Source: Pedococcus cremeus
Lineage (GTDB): Bacteria; Actinomycetota; Actinomycetes; Actinomycetales; Dermatophilaceae
Reading direction: 5' to 3'
Assembly: GCF_900111375.1 (NCBI RefSeq)
Contig: NZ_FOHB01000004.1
Location: 372,001-436,000 of the forward strand
DNA: 64,000 bases
Under the pieces are notes generated by a model. The model was not told where the DNA came from and searched no databases. It saw only the letters and a program-made list of their open reading frames with translations. Numbering within the stretch: position 1 is the stretch's first letter; every line of letters starts with the position of its first letter. The translations under genes were made by a program, and so were the position numbers. This document shows positions 27,359 to 35,568 of this stretch, piece after piece.

Positions 27359-28272
27359 GACTGTCCTCCCAGGGGGAGTCGGGGGTCGACGTCCTGCGTC
27401 GTCCAGGTCTGGCGCACCCAGCCGTGGGCCGGGTCGTCACAGATGAGCCAGGCCCGTTGGTCACCGGGGCCGGACATGACGTTGAGGTAGTACAGGTCGT
27501 AGCCCGGCGGGGCCATCGCGGGTCCGTGCCAGCCGTGCGGCACCAGCACGACGTCACCGGTGCGCACCTCGGCCACCACGTCGATCGGCCTGTCATCGGT
27601 GCCGTAGACCCGTTGGTAGCCAACGGGATCTGCGCCCTCCGGTGCGGGAGCCCCGGCCTCGACCTGTGTCTCGAAGTAGTAGATCTCCTCGAGCTCGGTC
27701 TCGACGCCCTCGCGCTCCTCGTCGTGCTTGTGCGGCGGGTACGAGCTCCAGTTGCCGGCCGGCGTGACGACCTCGCAGGCGATGAGGGAGTCGGCGTCGA
27801 GCACCCCCGGGATGCCGAAGTTGCGCACCTCCCGGCTCGCGGTGCCGGCACCGCGCAGCTCGACCGGCACCTCGGCCGCCTCGACGTGGCGGAAAGACGG
27901 CGTGTGCGGTGCGGCCGCCTGCGCGCCACAGACGGCCACGCGAGCCGGTCCCCCGGTGGCCGTGACCGTCAGAGCCGTGTCACGGGTGACGTAGGCGACG
28001 TCGGTCGGCCCGGCGAACACCGACGGCCGGCCGGCGAGCACGGCCTTCCCGTGCCCGCACTCCACGGTCACCGACCCCGAGAGCGGCACCACCAGGTGCT
28101 CCCACTCCCCGGCCGGGACCTCGCGGCTCTCCCCCTCGGCCAGCCGCGCGGCATACAGGCTGGTGTGCCGCCAGCCCTCGATGCCGTCGTCGATGACCAC
28201 GTCCCAGCCGTCCTGCCGGGTCGACCCGAACGCGCGCACCCAGCGCTCGTTGTCGGCGCCGCTGCCGTTCAC
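27355..28272 (-). CDS. iolB: 5-deoxy-glucuronate isomerase
   Basis: A 305-residue double-cupin isomerase that converts 5-deoxy-D-glucuronate to 2-deoxy-5-keto-gluconate. The characteristic metal-binding stretch is near residue 180: Ser-Ser-Tyr-Pro-Pro-His-Lys-His-Asp, followed by Glu-Glu-Ile-Tyr-Tyr-Phe, and later His-Gly-Trp-His. The GTG start overlaps the stop of the aldolase gene by four bases. The position between the aldolase and iolD is normal for iol operons. Confidence 0.95.
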   Translation of the reverse strand: MNGSGADNERWVRAFGSTRQDGWDVVIDDGIEGWRHTSLYAARLAEGESREVPAGEWEHLVVPLSGSVTVECGHGKAVLAGRPSVFAGPTDVAYVTRDTALTVTATGGPARVAVCGAQAAAPHTPSFRHVEAAEVPVELRGAGTASREVRNFGIPGVLDADSLIACEVVTPAGNWSSYPPHKHDEEREGVETELEEIYYFETQVEAGAPAPEGADPVGYQRVYGTDDRPIDVVAEVRTGDVVLVPHGWHGPAMAPPGYDLYYLNVMSGPGDQRAWLICDDPAHGWVRQTWTTQDVDPRLPLGGQS

Positions 28273-29174
28273 CGTGCACCCCCGTGGACCAGTCGGGCAG
28301 CCAGGTCGACGGCCGCTGCCACGTCACCGTCGGGTGGGTACAGGAGGGCGCGGCCGACGACGAGCCCGCGCACGGCCGGCAGGTCGAGCGCCCGCCCCCA
28401 GGAGGCGTAGGTGTCCTTCGGGTCGCCCTGCGGGTCACCGCCCAGCAGCAGGGTCGGCAGGGTCGTCGCGTCCATCACGCGGGCCAGGTCGTCGACCACC
28501 GGCAGCTTCAGCCAGGTGTGGGCGCTGGTGGCGCCGAGGCCGGACGCGATGTGGATCGACCTGATCGTCGACTCGGGGTCGAGGAGGTTGGTCACGCGGC
28601 CGTCGCGCCGGGTCGACAGGAACGGCTCGACCATCGCCATGAGCCCGTGCTCGGCCAGCTCGCTGACCGCGGCCGCGCTGGCCTCCAGCGTCGCGACGGT
28701 GCCGGGGTCGTCGAGGTCGATCCGGGTCAGCATCTTGCCGCCGTCGAGGCCGGCGGCGGCGATGTCACGGGCCCGGTAGGCGGTGAACCGGTCGTCGAGC
28801 TCGAACGAGGAGCCCTGCAGCCCACCGCGGTTCATCGAACCGATGACCACCTTGTCCTCGAGCACCCCGAGCAGCAGCAGGTCGTCGAGCACGTCGGGGG
28901 TGCCGAGCACGCCGTCGACGCCGGGGCACGCCACCGCGGTGGCGAGCCGGGCGAGCAGGTCGCTGCGGCTGGCCATCGCGACCGGGTCGTCGCGCACGCC
29001 CAGCGAACCGCGGGCCGGGTGGTCGGCCGCCACGATGAGCAGCCGTCCGTCGGGGCCGACGAGCTCGCGGCGCCGCCGGGTGGCCCAGGCGTGGGCGATG
29101 CGGTGTGGCTCGCGCACCCGGATCTCGGTCAGGTCGGCGACCGAGACGGTCGGGCTGGTCGGACTGGTCGACAT
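28269..29174 (-). CDS. Cgl0159-type (beta/alpha)8 aldolase candidate
   Basis: A 301-residue TIM-barrel protein resembling the Cgl0159 family of actinobacterial inositol clusters. It has lysine/aspartate-rich barrel strands such as Leu-Leu-Ile-Val-Ala-Ala-Asp-His and Lys-Met-Leu-Thr-Arg-Ile-Asp. It may perform the IolJ step, splitting 2-deoxy-5-keto-gluconate-6-phosphate to dihydroxyacetone phosphate and malonate semialdehyde, since no other aldolase is in the operon. That role is inference. I start it at the ATG at 29174 (GGGAGG upstream), overlapping the iolC stop by one base (TGATG). Confidence 0.8.
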   Translation of the reverse strand: MSTSPTSPTVSVADLTEIRVREPHRIAHAWATRRRRELVGPDGRLLIVAADHPARGSLGVRDDPVAMASRSDLLARLATAVACPGVDGVLGTPDVLDDLLLLGVLEDKVVIGSMNRGGLQGSSFELDDRFTAYRARDIAAAGLDGGKMLTRIDLDDPGTVATLEASAAAVSELAEHGLMAMVEPFLSTRRDGRVTNLLDPESTIRSIHIASGLGATSAHTWLKLPVVDDLARVMDATTLPTLLLGGDPQGDPKDTYASWGRALDLPAVRGLVVGRALLYPPDGDVAAAVDLAARLVHGGAR

Positions 29175-30169
29175 CACGCCTCCCGACTTCCCGGGGCGGC
29201 CTCGATGGGCGCGCGTGTGGCGAGGTGGTCCTCGACCTCGGCCTCGGTCGGCATGGCCGTCGAGCACTCCAGTCGGGAGGCGACGATGGCCCCGGCGACG
29301 TTGGCGAACTCGAGAACGCGGCGCAGGTCCCAGCCGTTCAGCAGGCCGTGGCAGAGCGCGCCACCGAAGGCGTCACCCGCACCGAGCCCGTTGACCACCT
29401 CCACCGGGAACGGCGGAACCTCCACCCGCTCGTCCCGGGTGGCGGCCAGCACGCCCTTGGGTCCCTGCTTCACGATCGCGAGCTCGACCCCCCGCTCGAG
29501 CAGGGCGTCGGCCGCCCGCTGCGGGTCGGTCTCGCCGACCGCGACCTCGCACTCCTCGCGGTTGCCCACCGCGACCGTCACGTGCTCGAGCGCCTTGGCC
29601 ACCTGGGCGCCGGCCTCGTCGGGGTGCGGCCAGAACATCGGGCGGTAGTCGAGGTCGAGCACGGTGTGGCGGCGCCGCCCACGGGCCTCCCAGGCGGCGA
29701 AGTGGGCGGTGCGGCTCGGCTCCTGCGAGAGCCCCGTGACGGTGGCCCAGAAGATGCGCGTCTCGCGAATCGCCTGCAGCGGCAGCTCGTCGGCCTCGAT
29801 CAGCAGGTCGGGCGCGATCGGGTAGCGGTAGAAGTAGAGGGGGAAGTCGTCGGGGGGGAAAGCCTCGCAGAACGTCACCGGCGTGGGCGGCCCGTCGACC
29901 TCCGTGATGAAGACCGGGTCGACGCCGAGCCGCGCGGCCTCGGCCTTCACGTAGCGCCCGAACGGGTCGTGGCCGGTGCGCGTGATGAGCGCCGCCCGGC
30001 GCCCGTAGCGGGCCGTGGCCACCGCGACGTTGGTGGCGCTCCCGCCGAGGAACTTCTGGAAGGTCTGCACGTCCTCGAGCCCCACCCCGCTCTGCAGCGG
30101 GTAGATGTCGGCGCTGATGCGCCCCATCGCCACGAGGTCGTATGCCGTGCCGGCGTCATCCGCCGCCAT
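29174..30169 (-). CDS. iolC: 5-dehydro-2-deoxygluconokinase
   Basis: A 331-residue PfkB-family sugar kinase that phosphorylates 2-deoxy-5-keto-gluconate. It begins Asp-Leu-Val-Ala-Met-Gly-Arg-Ile-Ser-Ala-Asp-Ile-Tyr-Pro, close to IolC. The glycine-rich Gly-Gly-Ser-Ala-Thr-Asn-Val-Ala is near residue 45, and the catalytic signature Gly-Ala-Gly-Asp-Ala-Phe is near 270. The ATG start at 30169 lies two bases after the stop of the inosose dehydratase gene. No fused aldolase domain is present, unlike in some proteobacterial IolC proteins. Confidence 0.94.
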   Translation of the reverse strand: MAADDAGTAYDLVAMGRISADIYPLQSGVGLEDVQTFQKFLGGSATNVAVATARYGRRAALITRTGHDPFGRYVKAEAARLGVDPVFITEVDGPPTPVTFCEAFPPDDFPLYFYRYPIAPDLLIEADELPLQAIRETRIFWATVTGLSQEPSRTAHFAAWEARGRRRHTVLDLDYRPMFWPHPDEAGAQVAKALEHVTVAVGNREECEVAVGETDPQRAADALLERGVELAIVKQGPKGVLAATRDERVEVPPFPVEVVNGLGAGDAFGGALCHGLLNGWDLRRVLEFANVAGAIVASRLECSTAMPTEAEVEDHLATRAPIEAAPGSREA

Positions 30170-30171
30170 CG

Positions 30172-31080
30172 TCAGATCCCCACGCCGGAGCGCTGTGCCG
30201 CCAGCCCCAGCAGGAAGTAGAGGCTCGTGCGGACGTCGTCCACGGGACCGTCGCCGTCCGGTTCCCCGGCGAGGATGGTGTCCTGCTCCAGGACGTACCA
30301 CCCGGCATACCCGTGGTCCTCGAGCGCGTTCACGATCGCGGCCACGTCGACGTCACCGTCGCCGAGCGGCACGTACATCCCGTCAGCAACCGCCTCGGTG
30401 TAGGTCGCCTCGCCGGCCTGCACCTTGCGCGCCCACTCGAGCCGCACGTCCTTGAGGTGCACGTGCGCGATGCGGTCGGGGTGCTCCTGCGCGACGCGCA
30501 CCGGGTCGCCGCCGCCGATGAGGAGGTGTCCCGTGTCGAGGCAGAGACCGATGCTGCTTCCGGCCAGCACGCGGTCGGTCTCCTCCCCGCTCTCGACCAT
30601 GGTGCCGACGTGCGGGTGCAGCGTCGCCACCAGGCCGCGGGCGTTGGCCGCCTCGCGCAGCCGGTCGAGGTTGGCGAGCAGCGTTGCCCAGCCTGCGTCG
30701 TCGAGCTCGGGCCGGGCGTCGTAGCCCTCCTGCCCGGTGGCCGCGGCGAGCACCACGGTCGAGGCCCGGGCAGCGACGAGGCCCTCCATCGCCTGCTCCA
30801 CCTCGGGCAGCGGGTCGTGACCCGGGTCGTGCAGCACGACGGGCACGAACTGCCCGACGGCGCGAAGTCCCTTGGTGGCCAACAGGTCTGCTTTGGCGTC
30901 CGGGTCGGCGGGGAGGAAGTCCTCGGGACCGAACTCGGTCGCGGCCAGCCCGACGTCGCTCATCTGGTCGAGCACCGTGGCGGGGTCGTACTGCCAGCCC
31001 CAGCCGGGGACCTCGCAGACGCCCCAGGAGATCGGGGCGCCGGCGACGCGCTCCTCCAGCGGCAGGATCGTGGTGCTCAC
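30172..31080 (-). CDS. iolE: Inosose dehydratase-like isomerase
   Basis: A 302-residue TIM-barrel protein of the sugar phosphate isomerase/epimerase superfamily. The N-terminal Ala-Pro-Ile-Ser-Trp-Gly-Val-Cys-Glu-Val-Pro-Gly-Trp-Gly is diagnostic of IolE, which dehydrates 2-keto-myo-inositol. Metal ligands are plausible in His-Pro-His (near 165), Asp-Thr-Gly-His, and His-Val-His-Leu-Lys-Asp. The GTG start overlaps the preceding stop by four bases (GTGA). Confidence 0.9.
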   Translation of the reverse strand: MSTTILPLEERVAGAPISWGVCEVPGWGWQYDPATVLDQMSDVGLAATEFGPEDFLPADPDAKADLLATKGLRAVGQFVPVVLHDPGHDPLPEVEQAMEGLVAARASTVVLAAATGQEGYDARPELDDAGWATLLANLDRLREAANARGLVATLHPHVGTMVESGEETDRVLAGSSIGLCLDTGHLLIGGGDPVRVAQEHPDRIAHVHLKDVRLEWARKVQAGEATYTEAVADGMYVPLGDGDVDVAAIVNALEDHGYAGWYVLEQDTILAGEPDGDGPVDDVRTSLYFLLGLAAQRSGVGI

Positions 31081-32081
31081 AGGGTCTCGATCTCCTCCAG
31101 GCGCACCGGGCGCCCCTCGTGGCGGGACAGCTCGCAGGCCTCGGCGACGCGGAACGCCTGGAGGGCGTCCTCGACGCTGCACGGGGTGGCACGGTCGCCC
31201 CTGGCGACCTCGGCGAAGGCGGTCAGCTCGGCGCGGTAGGCCGGCAGGAAGCGCTCCATGAACGACCGGTGCTGGGGCCCGTGCGGGAAGGCGACGCCCT
31301 CCTCGGCGGAGCGGAAGGCCAGGGAGTCGTCGAGGCCGACGGCCATGGCTCCCTCGCTGCCGTGGGCCTCCATGCGCACGTCGTGGCCGGCGCCGTTGTA
31401 GCGGGTGGCCGACACCAGCGCGAGGGTGTCGTCGTCGAGGGTGAGCACGGCGGCTGCGGTGTCGACGTCACCCGCCTCGCCGAAGAACGGCTCGCCCTTG
31501 TTGGCGCCGGTGGCCTGGACCGAGACCACCTCGCGGCCGGTGACGAAGCGCAGGATGTCGAAGTCGTGGACGTTGCAGTCGCGGAAGATGCCACCGCTGG
31601 TGGGCACGTATGCCGCGGGCGGCGGCGACTGGTCGTGGGTCGCCGCGCGGATGGAGTGCACGAAGCCGAGCTCACCACCCTGCACGGCCTGAGCCAGGCG
31701 CTGGTAGCCCCGGTCGAAGCGGCGCTGGAAGCCCACGTGCACCGGCACGTCGGTGCTGGCGGCGAGCTTGGCCAGGTCGATGGTCTCCGCCAGCGTGGCG
31801 GCCACCGGCTTCTCGCAGAACGTCGGCACGCCGGCCGCGATGCCCTGGCGGAGCAGGGTCGCGTGGGCGGGGGTGGCGGCGGCGATGACGAAGCCGTCGA
31901 CGCCGGAGGCGAGCAGGGCGTCGACGTCCGGCGACCACTCGGCTCCCAGCCGGTTCGCGACCTCGCGGCCTGCGCCGGGGTCGGCATCGGTGACCACCAG
32001 CTCGTCCACGAAGTCCAGGCCCAGCAGGGTCTCGGCGTGGAAGGCCCCGATCCGTCCGACCCCTGCGAGCCCGATCCGCAT
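31077..32081 (-). CDS. iolG: Gfo/Idh/MocA dehydrogenase, first gene of the inositol operon
   Basis: A 334-residue NAD(P)-dependent oxidoreductase, paralogous to the gene at 24348. It begins Met-Arg-Ile-Gly-Leu-Ala-Gly-Val-Gly-Arg-Ile-Gly (Rossmann) and has Cys-Glu-Lys-Pro-Val near residue 92 and His-Asp-Phe-Asp near 170, typical of inositol dehydrogenases. The ATG at 32081 has GGAG upstream. Being first in the operon, it probably performs the entry oxidation of myo-inositol, with the last gene serving another stereoisomer. That division is inference. Confidence 0.9.
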   Translation of the reverse strand: MRIGLAGVGRIGAFHAETLLGLDFVDELVVTDADPGAGREVANRLGAEWSPDVDALLASGVDGFVIAAATPAHATLLRQGIAAGVPTFCEKPVAATLAETIDLAKLAASTDVPVHVGFQRRFDRGYQRLAQAVQGGELGFVHSIRAATHDQSPPPAAYVPTSGGIFRDCNVHDFDILRFVTGREVVSVQATGANKGEPFFGEAGDVDTAAAVLTLDDDTLALVSATRYNGAGHDVRMEAHGSEGAMAVGLDDSLAFRSAEEGVAFPHGPQHRSFMERFLPAYRAELTAFAEVARGDRATPCSVEDALQAFRVAEACELSRHEGRPVRLEEIETL

Positions 32082-32227
32082 GACCACTCCATCCACCTCG
32101 TCGTTGAGCCTCTTCGTGTGCGTCTTCGCGGGCCCATCCCGGCATGGAGGCACCGGAGGTCCGAGGGTGGCCCGAGCAGGCGTCGTCGTCGTCCAGCGTG
32201 GCCTGCGCCATGGGCGCTGTCAAGCGT

Positions 32228-32256
32228 ATGTCCTGACATTCTCACGTCCTGTCTAA
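32228..32256. promoter_or_regulatory. Candidate operator between iol operon and GntR gene
   Basis: ATGTC-CT-GACAT (32228-32239) is a perfect 12-base palindrome. A second copy of its core, GTCCTG followed by TCTAA, starts 16 bases later (32246-32256). The pair sits in the divergent region, so the GntR protein is a plausible binder. A TTGACA (-35-like) lies on the minus strand at 32218-32223. Confidence 0.5.
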
Positions 32257-32284
32257 CAGCGATGTCGGGCGGTACCCTGCGCCC

Positions 32285-33025
32285 ATGGCCAAGCAGCTCG
32301 ACATCCGCATCGACCGCGGATCGCCGGTGCCGCTGTACCACCAGCTGGCCGAGCAGCTGACCTCCGCGGTCACCGACGGGTCGCTGCAGCCCGGAGACCC
32401 CTTCGAGAACGAGATCGCCCTCGCCGACCGGCTCGGGCTCTCGCGCCCCACCGTGCGCCGCGCCATCCAGGAGCTGGTCGCCCAGGGCCTGCTCCTGCGC
32501 CGCCGTGGCCTCGGCACCACCGTCGCCAACCGGCAGATCCACCGCCGGGCCGAGCTCACCAGCCTCTACGACGACCTCCAGCGCGACGGCGAGGCCCGAC
32601 CCAGCACCACGGTGCTCGCGCACGAGGTGGTGCACGACGAACACGCCTCTGCCGCAATGGGACTGCCCTCGGACACGCCGCTGCTGTCGATCGTGCGGCT
32701 CCGCCGCGCAGGTGACCTGCCGCTGGCCGTGATGCACAACTGGCTCCCGCCTCTGTACAGCGACATCACCCGCGAGGAGCTCGAGGAGAAGGGCCTGTAT
32801 GCCGCCCTGCGCGAGCGCGGGGTGAAGCCGGTCGTGGCCCACCAGCGGATCGGGGCGCGCAACCCCACCCCCGCCGAGCGACGGCACCTGGGCCTGCGGC
32901 CCTCCCAGCCGGTGCTCACCATGACGCGCAGCGCGTTCGACGCGGTCGGCAACCCCGTCGAGTACGGCGACCACTGCTACCGCGCGCAGGACTACACGAT
33001 CGAGGTCATGGTCGACCAGCGCTGA
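32285..33025 (+). CDS. GntR/HutC family regulator of inositol genes
   Basis: A 246-residue regulator. The N-terminal winged helix has Val-Pro-Leu-Tyr-His-Gln-Leu-Ala-Glu-Gln and Ser-Arg-Pro-Thr-Val-Arg-Arg-Ala. The C-terminal two thirds is a UTRA ligand domain (Leu-Leu-Ser-Ile-Val-Arg-Leu-Arg-Arg, then Tyr-Arg-Ala-Gln-Asp-Tyr). It is divergent from the iol operon with candidate operators between them, so repression lifted by an inositol-derived ligand is likely. TACCCT lies six bases before the ATG with no ribosome binding site, suggesting leaderless translation. Confidence 0.92.
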   Translation: MAKQLDIRIDRGSPVPLYHQLAEQLTSAVTDGSLQPGDPFENEIALADRLGLSRPTVRRAIQELVAQGLLLRRRGLGTTVANRQIHRRAELTSLYDDLQRDGEARPSTTVLAHEVVHDEHASAAMGLPSDTPLLSIVRLRRAGDLPLAVMHNWLPPLYSDITREELEEKGLYAALRERGVKPVVAHQRIGARNPTPAERRHLGLRPSQPVLTMTRSAFDAVGNPVEYGDHCYRAQDYTIEVMVDQR

Positions 33026-33051
33026 GGGACTGACCCCCGCCGGAACGGAGC

Positions 33052-33073
33052 CTGCCAGCCCTTCGGCTGGCAG
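33052..33073 (+). terminator. Terminator after the GntR gene
   Basis: A 9-base stem, CTGCCAGCC and GGCTGGCAG, with loop CTTC. The tetraloop and GC-rich stem fit an intrinsic terminator, though no T-run follows. Confidence 0.7.
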
Positions 33074-33144
33074 CACGTGCCGTCAGCACGATTTCTGCGC
33101 TCCCCCTTGACGGCTCCCCTCCCCACCCTCCACCATGTGCGTCG

Positions 33145-33177
33145 TGAGAGCGCTCTCACGCACAAGAGAGCGCTCTC
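33145..33177. promoter_or_regulatory. Twin LacI/CebR-type operators
   Basis: TGAGAGCGCTCTCA (33145-33158) and GAGAGCGCTCTC (33166-33177) are perfect palindromes whose centres are 20 bases apart. They resemble the Streptomyces CebR box TGGGAGCGCTCCCA. They lie just before the binding-protein gene of an operon that ends with a LacI regulator, so this is very probably its autoregulated operator. Confidence 0.85.
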
Positions 33178-33213
33178 ACGACAGGCAACCTGGGTGAGAT
33201 CAAAGGAGTTCTC

Positions 33214-34506
33214 ATGACCCGCGCGAAGCGCATGCACGCCCTTGCCGCTGTCACCGCTGTCTCCGTCGTGGTCACGCTCAGTGCCTGCGCCTCGGACGAC
33301 AGCGCCAGCGGCTCCACCTCCGGATCCGGCAACGAGAAGGTCGAGCTGACGCTCGCGACCTTCAACCAGTTCGGCTACGACGACCTCATCACCGAATACC
33401 AGAAGCTGCACCCGAACATCACCATCAAGCACAAGAAGGCCGCGACGAGCAACGAGGCCCGCGACAACCTCAACACCCGGCTCGCGGCCGGCTCGGGCCT
33501 GAGCGACATCGAGGCCATCGAGGTCGACTGGCTGCCCGAGCTGATGCAGTACTCCTCGAAGTTCAACGACCTCGGTTCGGCCGAGGTCAAGGACCGCTGG
33601 CTGGACTGGAAGGCGGCCGCGGCCACCGACCAGAAGGGCCGTCTCATCGGCTACGGCACCGACAGCGGACCCGAGGCGATCTGCTACCGCTCAGACCTCT
33701 TCAAGAAGGCCGGGCTGCCCACCGACCGCGAGAAGGTCGCCGCCCTCCTCGGCGACTCCTGGGACAGCTACTTCGCCGCCGGCAAGAAGTTCAAGGCCGC
33801 CTCCAAGGTGCCGTGGTTCGACTCCATCGGCGCGACCTACCAGGGCATGGTCAACCAGGTCGAGACGACCTACGAGAACAAGGGCGACAACGCCGTCATC
33901 GCCACGACCAACCCCGAGGTCCGCCGCCTCTACGACACGGTCGTCAAGGCCGGCATCGACGACGGCCTGTCGGCCCACCTGCAGCAGTGGAGCGACGACT
34001 GGGTGGCGAGCTTCCAGAAGGACGGCTTCGCCACCATGCTCTGCCCCGGCTGGATGCTCGGTGTCATCGAGGGCAACGCCAAGGGCGTCAAGGGCTGGGA
34101 CGTCGCCAACACCTTCCCCGGCGGTGGCGGCAACTGGGGCGGCTCGTACCTGACCGTGCCGACCCAGTCCAAGCACCCCAAGGAGGCCGAGGCCCTCGCC
34201 GCGTGGCTCACCGCCCCGGAGCAGCAGATCAAGGCCTTCAAGGCCGTCGGCGCCTTCCCCAGCCAGCAGGCGGCGCTGACCAGCCCTGAGCTCGCGTCCG
34301 TGAAGAACCCGTTCTTCGCCGACGCACCGACCGGCACGATCTTCGCCGAGCGGGCCAAGGCCGTCACGGTCACGCCCTACAAGGGCCCGAAGTACTTCCC
34401 GGTCAACGACGCCATGCAGCAGGCACTGACCCGCGTCGAGGACAAGTCGATGACGCCCGAGAAGTCGTGGGAGCGCTTCGTGGCCGACGTCAAGGCGCTG
34501 GGCTGA
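33214..34506 (+). CDS. Sugar ABC transporter binding lipoprotein (CebE-like)
   Basis: A 430-residue extracellular solute-binding protein. The signal peptide ends in Leu-Ser-Ala-Cys (lipobox), followed by a Ser/Gly linker, then a family 1 binding-protein fold beginning Val-Glu-Leu-Thr-Leu-Ala-Thr-Phe-Asn. Together with two permeases, a GH1 enzyme and a LacI regulator, it matches the cebEFG-bglC-cebR cellobiose/cello-oligosaccharide system, so beta-glucosides are likely ligands. AAAGGAG precedes the ATG. No ATPase gene is present; a shared MsiK-type ATPase is expected elsewhere. Confidence 0.93.
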   Translation: MTRAKRMHALAAVTAVSVVVTLSACASDDSASGSTSGSGNEKVELTLATFNQFGYDDLITEYQKLHPNITIKHKKAATSNEARDNLNTRLAAGSGLSDIEAIEVDWLPELMQYSSKFNDLGSAEVKDRWLDWKAAAATDQKGRLIGYGTDSGPEAICYRSDLFKKAGLPTDREKVAALLGDSWDSYFAAGKKFKAASKVPWFDSIGATYQGMVNQVETTYENKGDNAVIATTNPEVRRLYDTVVKAGIDDGLSAHLQQWSDDWVASFQKDGFATMLCPGWMLGVIEGNAKGVKGWDVANTFPGGGGNWGGSYLTVPTQSKHPKEAEALAAWLTAPEQQIKAFKAVGAFPSQQAALTSPELASVKNPFFADAPTGTIFAERAKAVTVTPYKGPKYFPVNDAMQQALTRVEDKSMTPEKSWERFVADVKALG

Positions 34507-34522
34507 CCCGACCCTGACCGGT

Positions 34523-34558
34523 CCGGACGGTCGGCGACCCGCCTCGCCGGCCGTCCGG
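34523..34558 (+). other. Intercistronic hairpin after the binding-protein gene
   Basis: A 15-base stem (CCGGACGGTCGGCGA and TCGCCGGCCGTCCGG, one G-T pair). It lies inside the operon, so it may stop or protect transcripts and give more binding protein than permease, as known for other ABC operons. Confidence 0.6.
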
Positions 34559-34599
34559 GCCCACCAGCCGCTCCACCCGCCCCGACCCGAGGACCACCC

Positions 34600-35568
34600 G
34601 TGACCGCGACCACCGCCCGCCCCACCGAGGGCCGCACCGTGCCCGCCGGTGAGCGCTCGGCGTTCCGAAAAGCGCTCAGCCGCTGGGACGCCCGGGTCTC
34701 GCCGTACCTCTACGTCTCGCCGTTCTTCGTGCTCTTCGCGATCGTCGGCCTCTTCCCGCTGCTCTACACGGCCTACGTCTCGGTGCACGAGTGGAACCTC
34801 ATCGGCGGCAAGGGCGAGTTCGTCGGGCTCGAGAACTTCACCACGGTGCTGCAGCAGGAGTACTTCTGGCGCGCGCTGCGCAACACCCTCAGCATCTTCC
34901 TGCTCTCGAGCGTGCCGCAGGTCGTGTTCGCGCTGCTGATCGCCGCCGCCCTCGACACCGGCCTGCGCGCCCGCACCTTCTGGCGGATGGGCGTGCTGCT
35001 GCCCTACGTCATCGCCCCGGTCGCGGTCGCCCTGATCTTCAACGACCTGTTCGGCGACCGCTACGGCCTCCTCAACGAGGTGCTCGGCTGGGTCGGGCTC
35101 GGCCCGTTCCGCTGGCACGTCGACGTCCTGCCGAGCCACCTGGCCATCGCCACCATGGTCAACTTCCGGTGGACCGGCTACAACGCGCTCATCTTCCTGG
35201 CCGCCATGCAGGCCATCCCCCGCGACTACTACGAGGCCGCCCTCATCGACGGCGCCGGGCGCGTCCGCACGTTCCTGTCCATCACGGTCCCGTTGCTGCG
35301 CAACACGATCCTGTTCGTCGTCATCACCTCCACCATCGGCGGCCTGCAGATCTTCGACGAGCCCCGCATGTTCGACCAGTACGGCCTCGGAGGCGCGGAC
35401 CGCCAGTGGCAGACCCTGACGATCTACCTCTGGAACGTCGGCTGGGGCCAGCACAACTTCGGCCGCGCGGCAGCGGTGGCCTGGCTGCTGTTCCTCGTCA
35501 TCGTGCTCATCGGACTGCTCAACTTCGCCCTCACCCGGCGGATCTCCTCGACCGGAGGGAAGCGATGA
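34600..35568 (+). CDS. ABC sugar permease (CebF-like)
   Basis: A 322-residue inner-membrane permease with six predicted helices, starting at GTG. The coupling motif is Glu-Ala-Ala-Leu-Ile-Asp-Gly-Ala-Gly near residue 215, followed by Ser-Ile-Thr-Val-Pro, the classic sugar-permease EAA loop. It pairs with the following permease, whose start overlaps its stop by four bases (ATGA). Confidence 0.95.
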   Translation: MTATTARPTEGRTVPAGERSAFRKALSRWDARVSPYLYVSPFFVLFAIVGLFPLLYTAYVSVHEWNLIGGKGEFVGLENFTTVLQQEYFWRALRNTLSIFLLSSVPQVVFALLIAAALDTGLRARTFWRMGVLLPYVIAPVAVALIFNDLFGDRYGLLNEVLGWVGLGPFRWHVDVLPSHLAIATMVNFRWTGYNALIFLAAMQAIPRDYYEAALIDGAGRVRTFLSITVPLLRNTILFVVITSTIGGLQIFDEPRMFDQYGLGGADRQWQTLTIYLWNVGWGQHNFGRAAAVAWLLFLVIVLIGLLNFALTRRISSTGGKR

